A stretch of DNA of 17,017 nt. It comes from Chitinophaga pinensis. GTDB taxonomy: Bacteria; Bacteroidota; Bacteroidia; Flavobacteriales; Flavobacteriaceae. The stretch is taken from positions 1 to 17,017 of the forward strand of contig CALPNL020000021.1 of NCBI GenBank assembly GCA_943324925.2, written 5' to 3'. Position numbers and translations under genes: made by a program. The notes under the pieces were generated by a model, which was given only the letters and a program-made list of their open reading frames with translations, did no database searches and had not been told where the DNA came from. Positions within the stretch are counted from its first letter, which is position 1, and each line of letters starts with the position of its first letter. This document shows positions 6,401 to 14,433 of the stretch, in pieces.

Positions 6401-8511
6401 CAATTAGTCTTGAATGTAATCCATCTTCAAGTTTAGCAGCCACCGCAGCAGCCACTGCGACTACTATAAACTCTATTTCAGGAGAATTTTCAGCTGCTGC
6501 TTCAAATGTACCGGAATCTTATTTAGTTGTTCGAACAACAACCAATTCAAGACCAACACCTGTTAACGGAACAACGTATACCGTAGGAAGCAATGCTATC
6601 GGTTATATAGAGTATGTAAATACATCAGCAGGTTCATGGACTTCAACAGGATTAACAGCCAACGCAACCTACTACTATTGGGTATTCTCAGTAATTTCTA
6701 CAAATTGTTTTAATGCGCCTGTATACAGCACAACAACAACTTCTTTTTCAGAAAAAGCAAATGCAACTGCAACTTGGACTGGAGCGGTAAGTAGTTCTTG
6801 GAATACAGGAGGTAACTGGTCTACTGGTTCGGTACCGGCGTCTACCGATAATATTGTTATTGATTCCAATGCCACAAATGGGACTGTTTTAGATACCAAC
6901 TTTACTTTAGCAGCGGGTCAAAAATTAACTCTTTCAGGAACCGGAACATTAACTATCAATGCTACCTCAAAATTGACAGTTGCTGGATATGCTGATTTTG
7001 GCGGCAAATCTGTTATTCTGAAATCTACAAGTTCGGGGACCGCTACATTAGGACAAGTTACAGGAACATTAACTGGAGCAACAAATGTAACAGTAGAGCG
7101 TTATATTCCTGCAAAAAGAGCTTGGAGAGCCATTACAGCTCCGTTAAAAGGGTTTAATAATTCATCTATATATTCCAGCTGGATGAACAACAATCAATCT
7201 GGGGTTTCTGATGCAACAGGAATGTTAGTATTTGGTCCTACGACTAGTTGGGGAATTCAAATGGCACCCAACTATAATTTATTGACTTATAATGCCAATG
7301 ATTCTTGGTCGGGAGTTTCAATGCCTATTGCCTCTGGAACATTATTCTCTTCTACAATTAACAATGCCCTAATGGCTTTTGTTACGGGACCATTTGGGAG
7401 TACTAATATTACTTCGGGAGCAACAGCTACCACATTAAAAGCAAACGGAACATTAATAACAGGCTCACAAACTTATTCGAATCTCTCTTCTAGTGAATAT
7501 AAATTTATAGGTAATCCATATGCAAGTCCAATAAGTCCAAGTGCTATTTTAGCGGATAATGCTAATTATAGTAACATCTGGGTTTGGGATCCACAATTGG
7601 GATCTTATGGAAGTTATGTTGTTTTTTCAGGTTCAGCGTACAGTAATGTTTCTGGGAGTTACACTTCTGGACAACCAATTCAAAGTGGACAGGCCTTTTT
7701 TGTAAAACCTACTATTTCTTCTGATTTTGTACTAGCAGAAAGTCATAAATCAACAGTTGTTGATAATGGTTTATTTGATAGAAATAGTGCAAATTCCCAA
7801 TTAATGAGAGTTAACTTATCAAAACAAATTGAAAGTAACTGGCAACCATTTGATGCTGCATTGGTGATTTTTAATTCCAGCTCATCAAACAATGTTGACG
7901 GAAAAGATGCTAAAAAAATGTTTAATTCGTCAGATAATATTACAATTCAGAATGATGACATTGCTTTAATGGCTGAACATAGAGCACTTCCTACAACTCA
8001 AGATAGAATAAATTTGAGTTTAAGCAGAACTTCGGTTGGAACACAATACAAGCTTTCTGTAAACACAGAGCAATTTGAAAATAGTGGTTTGAATGCTACC
8101 CTAGAGGATTTATATACAAATACATCATTACCAATTTCTTTAGATGGAACGGTTGTAGAACACCAATTCACGACTACTTCAGATGCACAAAGTTTAGTAA
8201 ACAGATTTAGAATTGTTTTTAATGCTGTACTTTCAAATAATTCTTCAATAAAAAACCCAATAAGTGTTTCGCCTAATCCATTTTCAGGGAGTAGTATAAA
8301 TATTAATTTTGAAAGTAAACCTGAAGGAAATTATGAATATTCAATTTCTAATATGTTAGGTCAAATAATTGAAAAAGGAAATATTAATACGATTAATAAT
8401 AACGTTCTATATCCCTTAGAAATAAGATCTGAATTAGTAAATGGTTTTTATATTTTAAATATTAAAGACGAACAGAAAAATGAATATTCAGTTAAATTGA
8501 TTAAAAATTAA
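3490..8511 (+). CDS. Large T9SS-secreted multidomain surface protein with fibronectin type III repeats
   Basis: This 1673-residue protein has a signal peptide (about 1-25, cleavage near NWAQ), so it crosses the inner membrane by Sec and the outer membrane by T9SS. Residues about 27-185 look like a jelly-roll adhesin domain (LPYSQNFEGN, then DNVSV). FnIII-like modules (NTGFTANWNAV...TYYYKV) start near 288, 675 and 885. Cysteine-led modules start near 555, 765 and 976, giving a 210-residue super-repeat. The first FnIII appears split by a second jelly-roll-like segment at about 325-505. A WTGAVSSSWNTGGNW region starts near 1094, and the T9SS type A sorting domain (SVSPNPF, then GFYILNI) covers about 1590-1673; it directs secretion and surface attachment or release. 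No catalytic motif was seen, so adhesion or matrix binding is inferred. The 77-residue gene follows after 10 bp. Confidence 0.92.
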   Translation: MKKFLMNKFLLLLFILVYSNSNWAQVTLPYSQNFEGNTSEWTLGSNSPNSWIVGTATNNGGSKGLYVSNNGSSNTYSSGSTSNTEMSASFEVNLTNVSNAQLQFDWKCVGENGGDYGEVYIVSGGVETIISSQFELFNSSTYTTKTINLQNYVGGVRTIKFKWVFDQSVVNDPPLAIDNVSVINLVTPPDFQNPSASSETQTSAVIANRINSAGTNAVTSRGLVYSSTNNNPTLSDTVINSGSGTGDFQVTLSNLQVGTQYYIRTFATTSVGTYYSTAQIFNTLNLNSPVATTASQITNTSFTANWNSVNHATGYKLDVSTSPTIFTNYRAESTFVTFDFEGATYYLNNNSSSNSYNQTIGLDGFNVTINSSATGALTTSGWDSGANTKFYYTTINTTDQYNIKLSSKQKSTPTGPRNFKLQYSLTDVNNPTWVDISASDIVCANNFTSGVLTNLQLPVEVNNKPQVTLRWVLTSNTAVDGGSIDPNGENYIDDVIIKGGADQTLVNGYSNLTVSETTKAVTGLDAPVSYYYRVRATTATNTSANSNVITAVTTCTPSAQPTTYQFGNDASSVATTITFAFQAAVPAPTGYVVVRYAHGATATSPSNSTTYSIGDSLGAGTVVYAGTSTSGTTTGLSSNTEYDFYTYAYNSSTGCNMIYKTTSPLTGSYKTCVVAPTLSSASAVTNTGFTANWNAVSGATSYSIYVYSNSNFTQQVSGSPYTSNSNSYSTTGLTPSTTYYYKVKAIGPNSCDSGLSSSGSVTLLCTPLTQPNTYQFGTDSSSPSTIITFSYQPTTIASTGYLTVVYPHGATPTPPVSGTSYSAGNSLGSGTVAYSGSNNYSSISNLTPNTEYDFYTYAFNTTQVCTKEYNLVSPLFGSFTTCVTVPTSSAASSITNTGFTANWSAVTGATNYSLEVFSDSSLNTYVTGSPFTANSNSYAVTGLSNSGTYYYRVSANGAAFCSSGASLAQGPISLECNPSSSLAATAAATATTINSISGEFSAAASNVPESYLVVRTTTNSRPTPVNGTTYTVGSNAIGYIEYVNTSAGSWTSTGLTANATYYYWVFSVISTNCFNAPVYSTTTTSFSEKANATATWTGAVSSSWNTGGNWSTGSVPASTDNIVIDSNATNGTVLDTNFTLAAGQKLTLSGTGTLTINATSKLTVAGYADFGGKSVILKSTSSGTATLGQVTGTLTGATNVTVERYIPAKRAWRAITAPLKGFNNSSIYSSWMNNNQSGVSDATGMLVFGPTTSWGIQMAPNYNLLTYNANDSWSGVSMPIASGTLFSSTINNALMAFVTGPFGSTNITSGATATTLKANGTLITGSQTYSNLSSSEYKFIGNPYASPISPSAILADNANYSNIWVWDPQLGSYGSYVVFSGSAYSNVSGSYTSGQPIQSGQAFFVKPTISSDFVLAESHKSTVVDNGLFDRNSANSQLMRVNLSKQIESNWQPFDAALVIFNSSSSNNVDGKDAKKMFNSSDNITIQNDDIALMAEHRALPTTQDRINLSLSRTSVGTQYKLSVNTEQFENSGLNATLEDLYTNTSLPISLDGTVVEHQFTTTSDAQSLVNRFRIVFNAVLSNNSSIKNPISVSPNPFSGSSININFESKPEGNYEYSISNMLGQIIEKGNINTINNNVLYPLEIRSELVNGFYILNIKDEQKNEYSVKLIKN

Positions 8512-8521
8512 TTCGATAATT

Positions 8522-8755
8522 ATGAAAACAAATTTAAAGACACTATTTATATTTATATTATTAATTGGTTGTGTTTCTTTGAAAGCACAAAACAGAGGCT
8601 ATTCTGATTCAGAAATTGAATCCTCACCTGCTGACCCATCTTCTGGAGATCCAGGAGCTCCAATTGACGATTACTTAGTACCATTGATGGTATTAGGTGT
8701 TTTTTCAGGCTGGTATTTTGGTTTAAATAAGAATGGTAGTAATTTAAAAAATTAA
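8522..8755 (+). CDS. Small exported protein with PID-CTERM-like C-terminal tail
   Basis: The 77-residue product starts with a signal peptide (about 1-22, LIGCVSLKAQ). After a short acidic, Pro/Ser/Gly-rich linker comes PGAPIDD (45-50), then a hydrophobic segment VPLMVLGVFSGWYF and a short polar end. A Pro-Ile-Asp motif before a final hydrophobic helix matches what is called the PID-CTERM sorting signal in flavobacteria, recalled from family knowledge and not checked. It starts 10 bp after the T9SS gene and is followed by a terminator, so the two are probably co-transcribed. A plain single-pass membrane protein is the alternative. Almost the whole mature protein is linker plus tail, so any activity may lie in membrane anchoring or partnership with the adhesin. 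Confidence 0.75.
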   Translation: MKTNLKTLFIFILLIGCVSLKAQNRGYSDSEIESSPADPSSGDPGAPIDDYLVPLMVLGVFSGWYFGLNKNGSNLKN

Positions 8756-8778
8756 TAAATTTGCTCGCCTTCGGGTAC

Positions 8779-8809
8779 AAAAGCGTTACTGAAAAGTAGC
8801 GCTTTTTTT
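8779..8809 (+). terminator. Rho-independent terminator after the adhesin operon
   Basis: A 12-bp stem (8779-8790 with 8795-8806, one G-U pair) with a GAAA tetraloop is followed by T residues to 8809. It is preceded by CTTCGGGTAC, as are the array units at 3133-3337, so it belongs to the same repeat family. Confidence 0.85.
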
Positions 8810-8907
8810 ATTATAGCAGTTTACTAATTTATCCACTAACTCCCACTGCATCAGACCCCAAAAAAGCAAACAAATTACTTTATTTAAATATTTTCGTATC
8901 TTGCAAC
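8801..8907 (+). repeat. Shared 107-bp leader repeat, copy B
   Basis: This is the second copy of the element at 3331-3436, 5,470 bp downstream in direct orientation, with one extra C at 8895. It ends 51 bases before the ATG of the second T9SS gene, almost the same distance as copy A. The last bases before the two ATGs are also alike (AATTTTATTT in both). Confidence 0.9.
8875..8904 (+). promoter_or_regulatory. Possible promoter of the 1111-residue T9SS gene
   Basis: The same -33-like TTA and TATCTTGC pair as in copy A is present, but the spacer is one base longer because of the inserted C. If this is a promoter, the two genes may be expressed together but at different strengths. Confidence 0.4.
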
Positions 8908-8958
8908 CGATTATTTTAAAATCAAATCCCTACATCAATAAATTGTAATTTTATTTAT

Positions 8959-11900
8959 ATGAAAAAAATTATACTATTAATATTTCTTTTATCCTCAGTA
9001 GTATTCTTTGGACAAATCTCTGGATTAAATCAACCAACGGTAAATAATAAAGTTTGTGATGATAATAATGACGGTTTTGCGTCATTTTCAATGGCAGCAA
9101 TTTCAGGCGAAATTGTAGGTCAAATCACACCAAACTATTTGGTAACTCATCATTTATCACAAAATGACGCGACTACAGGGGCTAACCCATTGCCAAATAC
9201 CTTCATTAATACGGTGGCAAACACTCAAGTGATATTTGCAAAAGTGATTAATATAACTAATAATCTAACTCAAATTGTTACATATAGTTTAATGGTAAAT
9301 CCTAGGCCAGCGGTAACCACCTTTTCAACAAATATTTGTGACAACGATGGAACACCAAACGGAATAACGACCACTTCTCCATTGTCAAGTTTTAATCCGA
9401 ATTTTTCAAATAACAATCAGTTTACTATTTCCTATTTCCGAACGCAAGCGGATGCACAAGCGAATTCAAATGCTATAATTCAGACTACTGCATACACAAA
9501 TAGTATTCCCAACCAAGAAGTACTTTTCGTTAGAGTGCAATCTAGCACTGGTTGTTTTAGTGTTTCTCAATTGGTATTAATGGTTCAGTCTTGTTTAGTA
9601 GTATGCACTAGCCCCACTTCCATTACTTCGTCAAATATCACCTCTACATCTGTCGTATTAAATTGGGTTGGATCCAATTCTTCAAATCAATATGAAGTTT
9701 ATACTTCCGCACCAGGAACTGCAGCTCCTTCTGCAACAACACAAGGAGTTATGGTGACCACGACGCCATTTGTATTAGGAAATTTAAATTGTGGAACTCC
9801 GTATGCTATTTACTTGAGAACCGTTTGTGGAAGTAATGGGAATAGTGCTTGGACGACACCTATAACTATTACAACATTGCCATGCGGACCAGCAATTGGG
9901 CAACCGGGCAATTTATCTCAATGTCAAAATAATGGGCAAGCTTGTTTTAATTTAACAACGAATACTTCAATAATTTTAGCCAATTTAAATCCGGCAACCT
10001 ATTCGGTTTCTTATTTCACATCGCAAGCAAATGCTACTAATAACACCAATGCAATCGCAAATCCTAGTCAATATTGTATTACAACTGCTTCACAAGTTAT
10101 TTTTGCAAGGGTGACCAATACAATTGACAATACGTTCCAAGTTATTGGTTTTTCAGTTGTTGCTACAGAATATGAAACAACTGTTCAGGTACTTAGTGAT
10201 ATGACGCAATGTGATGAAAATAATGATACCGTGGTTTCGTTTAATTTGACTACTATTCAAGCTCAAATAAATTCTACTTACGTTTTAGAATATTATACTT
10301 CTCTAGCAAATGCTCAAAATAGAGTTGTACCAGTTCCGAATCCTGCCGTATTTAATGTAGGTACACAATCCCCAACTACAGCCATTTTTGTTAGAGAAAT
10401 TAATCCTACTACCTGCGATAAGATCTATAAATTTAATGCAGTAGCTTATGCGGTTTGCAACAATGCCTATGTTTGTAATGCCGCAAATTCACTTTGTAGT
10501 GCTTTAGGAGTTCCTTTTGCAAATACCCACCAAGGAATTCAGGCGCAGGCTGGAAATAGCTATGGATGTCTTGGTTCTAGACCAAATCCTACTTGGTTTT
10601 ATATGCCAATAAGTAGAGCAGGAAACATTAATTTAATGATCCAACAAAGCACTGATATTAGCTTTACGACTGGAAGTTTAGATGTAGATTATATTTGCTA
10701 CGGTCCTTTTACAAGTCCAACCACTCCTTGTAATGGTCAATTAACTGCGGATAAAATTGTAAGTTGTAGTTTTTCAGCAGCTGCAATTGAATACCCTGTA
10801 ATTCCAAATGCACAACCAGGGCAGTATTATTTAATAATGACAACTAACTTTAGTAATCGTGCTGGATTTATTAAAATCACTGAAATGCCAACTACTGTAG
10901 GAGCTATCAATTGTTCTGGATTGCGTTTGAACGCCTTTTTAGATTTGAATTCCAATGGTACTCAAGACACTGGAGAACAAAATTTCCCATTAGGACAATT
11001 TCATTACGAAGTGAATCAAAATGGAAATGCACATCACTTAATTGCGCCTAGTGGAGTTTATAATATTTATGATATCAATCCTGCTAATTCATATAATATT
11101 AGTTATACAATAAATTCTAATTATACCGCTAACTATACCGTTACCCCATCTTCCTATTCTAATGTCAATGTGGTAGTAGGATCGGGTATGCAGGTATATA
11201 ATTTCCCAGTGAGAGTCACTAATAACTATGCTGATATTGCAACTATTTTAGTGCCTACGCAACAGCCTAGACCCGGATTTACCTATACAAATAGAATTAT
11301 ATATACTAATTTAGGTACTCAAACGGTTGCCTCTGGAACAATTACCTTTACTAAAGATGCACGCGTTACGATAACTTCAAATACGCAAACAGGAACGGTA
11401 ACAACTCCAAACGGTTTCACTTATAATTTCACCAATTTGTTACCATTTGAAGTTAGAATCATGACGGTGACCATGCAAGTACCAACAATTCCAGTGGTGG
11501 CTTTAGGGAATTTGTTGACTAATTCAGTTTCAATAACTCCATTAACAGGAGATGTTGTGCCAGCAAATAATGCTGCATCAATTTCACAAATCGTTGTTGG
11601 TTCTTATGATCCGAATGATAAAATGGAGGCTCGTGGTGAACAAATTTTACATTCTAGTTTTACAACAAATGACTATTTGACCTATACCATTCGTTTTGAA
11701 AACACGGGAACCGCAAGTGCTATAAATGTTAGAGTGAATGATGTTTTAGACGCTAAATTAGATGAAACTTCTATTAAAATGGAAAGTGCAAGTCACAGTT
11801 ATGTAATGGACAGAATAGGGAATAATATCAATTGGAAATTTGACAATATTGAGTTGCCAGCAACTTCAATGAATCCTATAGAATCAAAAGGATATATCCA

Positions 11901-12294
11901 ATTTAAAATCAAGCCAAAGCCAGGTTATGCTGTAGGAGATATAATTCCAAATACGGCGTCCATCTATTTTGACTTCAACCCAGCAATTATCACCAATACT
12001 TTCCAAACTAAGTTTGTTGCGGTATTATCGGTAGATGAATTTGAAAACGGAAGTTTTGTAGTCTACCCCAATCCAGCGTCTGATTTGGTGACAATTTCTT
12101 TAAAAGATACCTACAACTCAATTTCAACAATTTCGGTTTATGATGTGTTGGGTAAAATGATTATACAGAAAATGGTAACCGAATCAATATCATCTGAAAC
12201 AATAGATTTATCATCAGTTAATCCTGGAATTTATTTTATAGAAGTTCAAACCGAAAACAATGTTAAAGTAGTTAAGAAATTACTTGTCAAATAA
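8959..12294 (+). CDS. T9SS-secreted surface protein with FnIII, DUF11-like and DUF7619-like domains
   Basis: The 1111-residue product has a signal peptide (about 1-19, ending FFGQ). The N-terminal half holds repeated modules starting with a cysteine and a D/N-rich turn (CDDNNDG near 33, CDNDGTPNG, CQNNGQACFNL, CDENNDT), with an FnIII-like domain (SNITSTSVVLNW) at about 216-308. Residues about 505-640 form a unit with CLGSRPNPTWFY near 541-548, a common flavobacterial surface module. A short SdrD-B-like piece (LNAFLDLNSNGTQD) starts near 650, followed by DUF11-like beta domains. GSYDPNDK near 880 opens a segment of about 135 residues matching the domain called DUF7619. The T9SS type A sorting domain (VVYPNPASD...GIYFIEV) starts near 1030. 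No enzyme signature is visible; a structural or adhesive role is inferred. It has its own shared leader upstream and a terminator downstream. Confidence 0.9.
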   Translation: MKKIILLIFLLSSVVFFGQISGLNQPTVNNKVCDDNNDGFASFSMAAISGEIVGQITPNYLVTHHLSQNDATTGANPLPNTFINTVANTQVIFAKVINITNNLTQIVTYSLMVNPRPAVTTFSTNICDNDGTPNGITTTSPLSSFNPNFSNNNQFTISYFRTQADAQANSNAIIQTTAYTNSIPNQEVLFVRVQSSTGCFSVSQLVLMVQSCLVVCTSPTSITSSNITSTSVVLNWVGSNSSNQYEVYTSAPGTAAPSATTQGVMVTTTPFVLGNLNCGTPYAIYLRTVCGSNGNSAWTTPITITTLPCGPAIGQPGNLSQCQNNGQACFNLTTNTSIILANLNPATYSVSYFTSQANATNNTNAIANPSQYCITTASQVIFARVTNTIDNTFQVIGFSVVATEYETTVQVLSDMTQCDENNDTVVSFNLTTIQAQINSTYVLEYYTSLANAQNRVVPVPNPAVFNVGTQSPTTAIFVREINPTTCDKIYKFNAVAYAVCNNAYVCNAANSLCSALGVPFANTHQGIQAQAGNSYGCLGSRPNPTWFYMPISRAGNINLMIQQSTDISFTTGSLDVDYICYGPFTSPTTPCNGQLTADKIVSCSFSAAAIEYPVIPNAQPGQYYLIMTTNFSNRAGFIKITEMPTTVGAINCSGLRLNAFLDLNSNGTQDTGEQNFPLGQFHYEVNQNGNAHHLIAPSGVYNIYDINPANSYNISYTINSNYTANYTVTPSSYSNVNVVVGSGMQVYNFPVRVTNNYADIATILVPTQQPRPGFTYTNRIIYTNLGTQTVASGTITFTKDARVTITSNTQTGTVTTPNGFTYNFTNLLPFEVRIMTVTMQVPTIPVVALGNLLTNSVSITPLTGDVVPANNAASISQIVVGSYDPNDKMEARGEQILHSSFTTNDYLTYTIRFENTGTASAINVRVNDVLDAKLDETSIKMESASHSYVMDRIGNNINWKFDNIELPATSMNPIESKGYIQFKIKPKPGYAVGDIIPNTASIYFDFNPAIITNTFQTKFVAVLSVDEFENGSFVVYPNPASDLVTISLKDTYNSISTISVYDVLGKMIIQKMVTESISSETIDLSSVNPGIYFIEVQTENNVKVVKKLLVK

Positions 12295-12313
12295 TTTATA
12301 ATTATAAGAATTT

Positions 12314-12337
12314 AAAAACCCTCCATCGAGGGTTTTT
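12314..12337 (+). terminator. Terminator after the second T9SS gene
   Basis: AAAAACCCTC (12314-12323) pairs fully with GAGGGTTTTT (12328-12337) around a CATC loop, 20 bases after the stop codon. The A/T ends would allow termination from either strand. Confidence 0.9.
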
Positions 12338-12353
12338 ACTTTTTAAAGCAATT

Positions 12354-12386
12354 TTTGGTATGCCAAATAATAATTCCTTATTTTTG
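12354..12386 (+). promoter_or_regulatory. Bacteroidetes-type promoter of the lipoprotein gene
   Basis: TTTG at 12354-12357 and TATTTTTG at 12379-12386 are separated by 21 bases and match the TTTG / TAnnTTTG consensus exactly. The predicted start lies about 15 bases before the ATG at 12408, so the leader is very short. Confidence 0.7.
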
Positions 12387-12407
12387 AAATGTTAATTGTT
12401 ATTTTAA

Positions 12408-12884
12408 ATGAAAAAAGGCGTCGCTTTGCTATTACTTATTTTGATTTCTTCCTGCCAATATTTTGGTGGTGAAGTGCCTTCAAAAAAAGAGTTATTAGAC
12501 AAAGAGTTGAATGCTATCAATTGGAATGAAGTTGATGAATTTCCTTCTTTTTCAGAATGTGATAAAATTAAAGATGAGAGATTGCAAAAACAGTGCTTTT
12601 TCGAATTTCTAACTCAAACTATCCAAGAGAAATTAACTTCTGATACACTTGCTACTCTATACCCAGAATTAGACACTATTGAGGTAAAAGTTACGGTGTT
12701 CCCCAATTCAACTATGAAATTTGAACCTCAATTTTCAAAGGACAGCACTGCTTACGATATTATTAAAGTAGATAGTATTTTAAAATCTCGATTGGTGAAT
12801 TTTCCTAAAGTTAATCCCGCTACCAAAAGAGGCCTTCCTGTAAAAACCCAATTTATTTTACCGGTAATTATAAAGTCAGAATAG
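12408..12884 (+). CDS. Putative lipoprotein with TonB-C-like region
   Basis: This 158-residue protein begins with a lipoprotein signal; the lipobox LISSC places the lipidated cysteine at residue 16. The mature part has FPSFSECDK followed by KQCFFEFL, with Cys51 and Cys63, then a VKVTVFPNSTMKF strand. The order P-x-F-x-x-C, CF-x-x-x-L, then a beta strand recalls the C-terminal domain of flavobacterial TonB-like proteins, but the protein has no TonB membrane anchor or Pro-rich region and may only share the fold. It probably sits in the periplasm attached to a membrane. It has its own promoter, and its stop codon directly abuts that of the convergent membrane-protein gene. Its function is not known. 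Confidence 0.8.
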   Translation: MKKGVALLLLILISSCQYFGGEVPSKKELLDKELNAINWNEVDEFPSFSECDKIKDERLQKQCFFEFLTQTIQEKLTSDTLATLYPELDTIEVKVTVFPNSTMKFEPQFSKDSTAYDIIKVDSILKSRLVNFPKVNPATKRGLPVKTQFILPVIIKSE

Positions 12885-13802
12885 TTATTTGTGTTTAAAA
12901 ACCAAGACAAAATAACTGCCAATCACCGCTGGAATTACCAAATTAAAAAACCAAAATAGTGTACTTATAAAAATTACAATCCATTCGTTTACGCCTAATA
13001 TTCCAAAGAAAAACAAAGCTACACTTCCCTTTACCGCAAAATCTAAAAATTGAAAAGTAGGTAAGGAAGACGCTAAAAAATAAACACTTGCAATGGCCGC
13101 CATTAAAGTAAAATAGGGTAATTCGACATCGAATGCTAAAAATAAAAAATAGTATTGGTGAGAAAAAACCAAGTACCTGCAAACAGCTAAATAGAAGTTT
13201 TTTTGATGAATTTTTCTTGGAATTTGATTCAGTTTTTGAATTAATTTTTCAATGGAATACCCCTTAATATCAAACTTCTTTAATATAAATCCAAGGGTTA
13301 AGATACCAATTAGGGTAGCAATTAAAATTATATCCCATTTGAAATAACCCAAATAGAACAATCCAATTATTCCAAAAAACAAACTCACCAATACTTGTAC
13401 CCCGTTACAAATCAAATTCAAAAAAATAATGTTCTTCGTTTGGTTTTTTTCAAAAAATAAGGCTTTTCCAGCATATTCACCAACACCATTTGGGGTAAAC
13501 AAACCAGCGGTTAAAGCGCTCAACACCTGATTGGTGGCTTCAAATAAAGAAATCATTTTTATAAAAGAAACTAAATTCTGCCATTTCAAAATTTCCAAAA
13601 ACCGATTCATTAGACTCAATAATAATAGGAAGGCAATCCCTAATACCGATTTATTTTTGTTGAATTTTTCTAAAAACAGTACCCAATTCAGTTGGTCATT
13701 ATGGGCTAATTGATCATAAATAAAATAAAATGCACAGCCAACAATTAAAAGTTTGATTAAAAGAACAAGTAATTGTTTAGCTTTGTGTGAAATTGATAGC
13801 AT
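12885..13802 (-). CDS. Flippase-like membrane protein (LPG synthase TM / UPF0104-like family)
   Basis: The 305-residue product is very hydrophobic, with about eight membrane segments (roughly 10-30, 52-70, 80-100, 125-150, 157-174, 205-227, 230-250 and 258-302). The family-like region LSALTAGLFTPNGVGEYAGK (about 95-115), with a preceding NRFLEILKW, resembles the lysylphosphatidylglycerol synthase transmembrane domain family, often described as flippase-like. Such proteins are linked to lipid or lipid-linked sugar movement across the inner membrane. There is no attached aminoacyl-transferase domain, so MprF-type lysyl transfer is not expected. The start at 13802 is divergent from ruvC, with 75 bases between them if ruvC starts at the TTG. 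The substrate is unknown. Confidence 0.8.
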   Translation of the reverse strand: MLSISHKAKQLLVLLIKLLIVGCAFYFIYDQLAHNDQLNWVLFLEKFNKNKSVLGIAFLLLLSLMNRFLEILKWQNLVSFIKMISLFEATNQVLSALTAGLFTPNGVGEYAGKALFFEKNQTKNIIFLNLICNGVQVLVSLFFGIIGLFYLGYFKWDIILIATLIGILTLGFILKKFDIKGYSIEKLIQKLNQIPRKIHQKNFYLAVCRYLVFSHQYYFLFLAFDVELPYFTLMAAIASVYFLASSLPTFQFLDFAVKGSVALFFFGILGVNEWIVIFISTLFWFFNLVIPAVIGSYFVLVFKHK

Positions 13803-13877
13803 CAGTATTTTATATATAAAAAAAGTACATTATTGTATTGGGCTAAAGTACTAAATAAACCGCGAAACGAATTCAAA

Positions 13878-14432
13878 TTGACAAAAGAAAGAATCATATT
13901 AGGAATAGATCCAGGAACCACCATCATGGGATTCGGTTTGATTAAAGTAGTTGGTAAAAACATGGAATTTTTGCAATTAAACGAGTTGCAATTGTCAAAA
14001 TATGACAATCATTACCAACGATTAAAAATTATTTTTGAGCGAACGATTGAGTTAATTGAAACACACCATCCCGATGAAATTGCAATTGAAGCTCCCTTCT
14101 TTGGGAAAAACGTACAGTCCATGTTAAAACTCGGACGTGCGCAGGGAGTTGCTATGGCAGCAGGGCTTTCAAGAGATATTCCCATTACAGAATATGAACC
14201 TAAGAAGATTAAAATGGCCATCACCGGAAACGGAAATGCTTCTAAAGAACAAGTGGCTAAAATGTTGCAACAACTATTAGGGCTTAAAGAATTGCCTAAA
14301 AATTTAGATTCAACAGATGGATTAGCAGCAGCTGTCTGCCACTTTTTCAATTCAGGAAAAACAATTGGCGAAAAGAGTTATACGGGTTGGGATGCTTTTG
14401 TAAAGAATAACGAATCGCGAGTAAAAAAATAA
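13878..14432 (+). CDS. ruvC: Holliday junction resolvase RuvC
   Basis: RuvC cuts Holliday junctions symmetrically after RuvAB branch migration, in recombination repair. With the TTG start at 13878 the protein has 184 residues. The acidic active site is visible: Asp11 in GIDPGTT, Glu71 in AIEAPFFGKN, and Asp144/Asp147 in LDSTDGLAAAVCH. The GRAQGVAMAA helix is also typical. An in-frame ATG at 13833 would add 15 residues (MYWAKVLNKPRNEFK) that are not expected in front of a RuvC. Homologues recalled from flavobacteria start M-T-x-E-R-I-I-L-G-I-D, as here after TTG. That start is preferred but inferred. hemW follows one base after the stop codon, so the two are very likely co-transcribed. Confidence 0.95.
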   Translation: MTKERIILGIDPGTTIMGFGLIKVVGKNMEFLQLNELQLSKYDNHYQRLKIIFERTIELIETHHPDEIAIEAPFFGKNVQSMLKLGRAQGVAMAAGLSRDIPITEYEPKKIKMAITGNGNASKEQVAKMLQQLLGLKELPKNLDSTDGLAAAVCHFFNSGKTIGEKSYTGWDAFVKNNESRVKK

Positions 14433-14433
14433 T

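Noticed and set aside
13833..13877. ATG at 13833 as the ruvC start
   Set aside because: The added residues do not resemble RuvC and the region is needed for divergent promoters. Kept only as an alternative.
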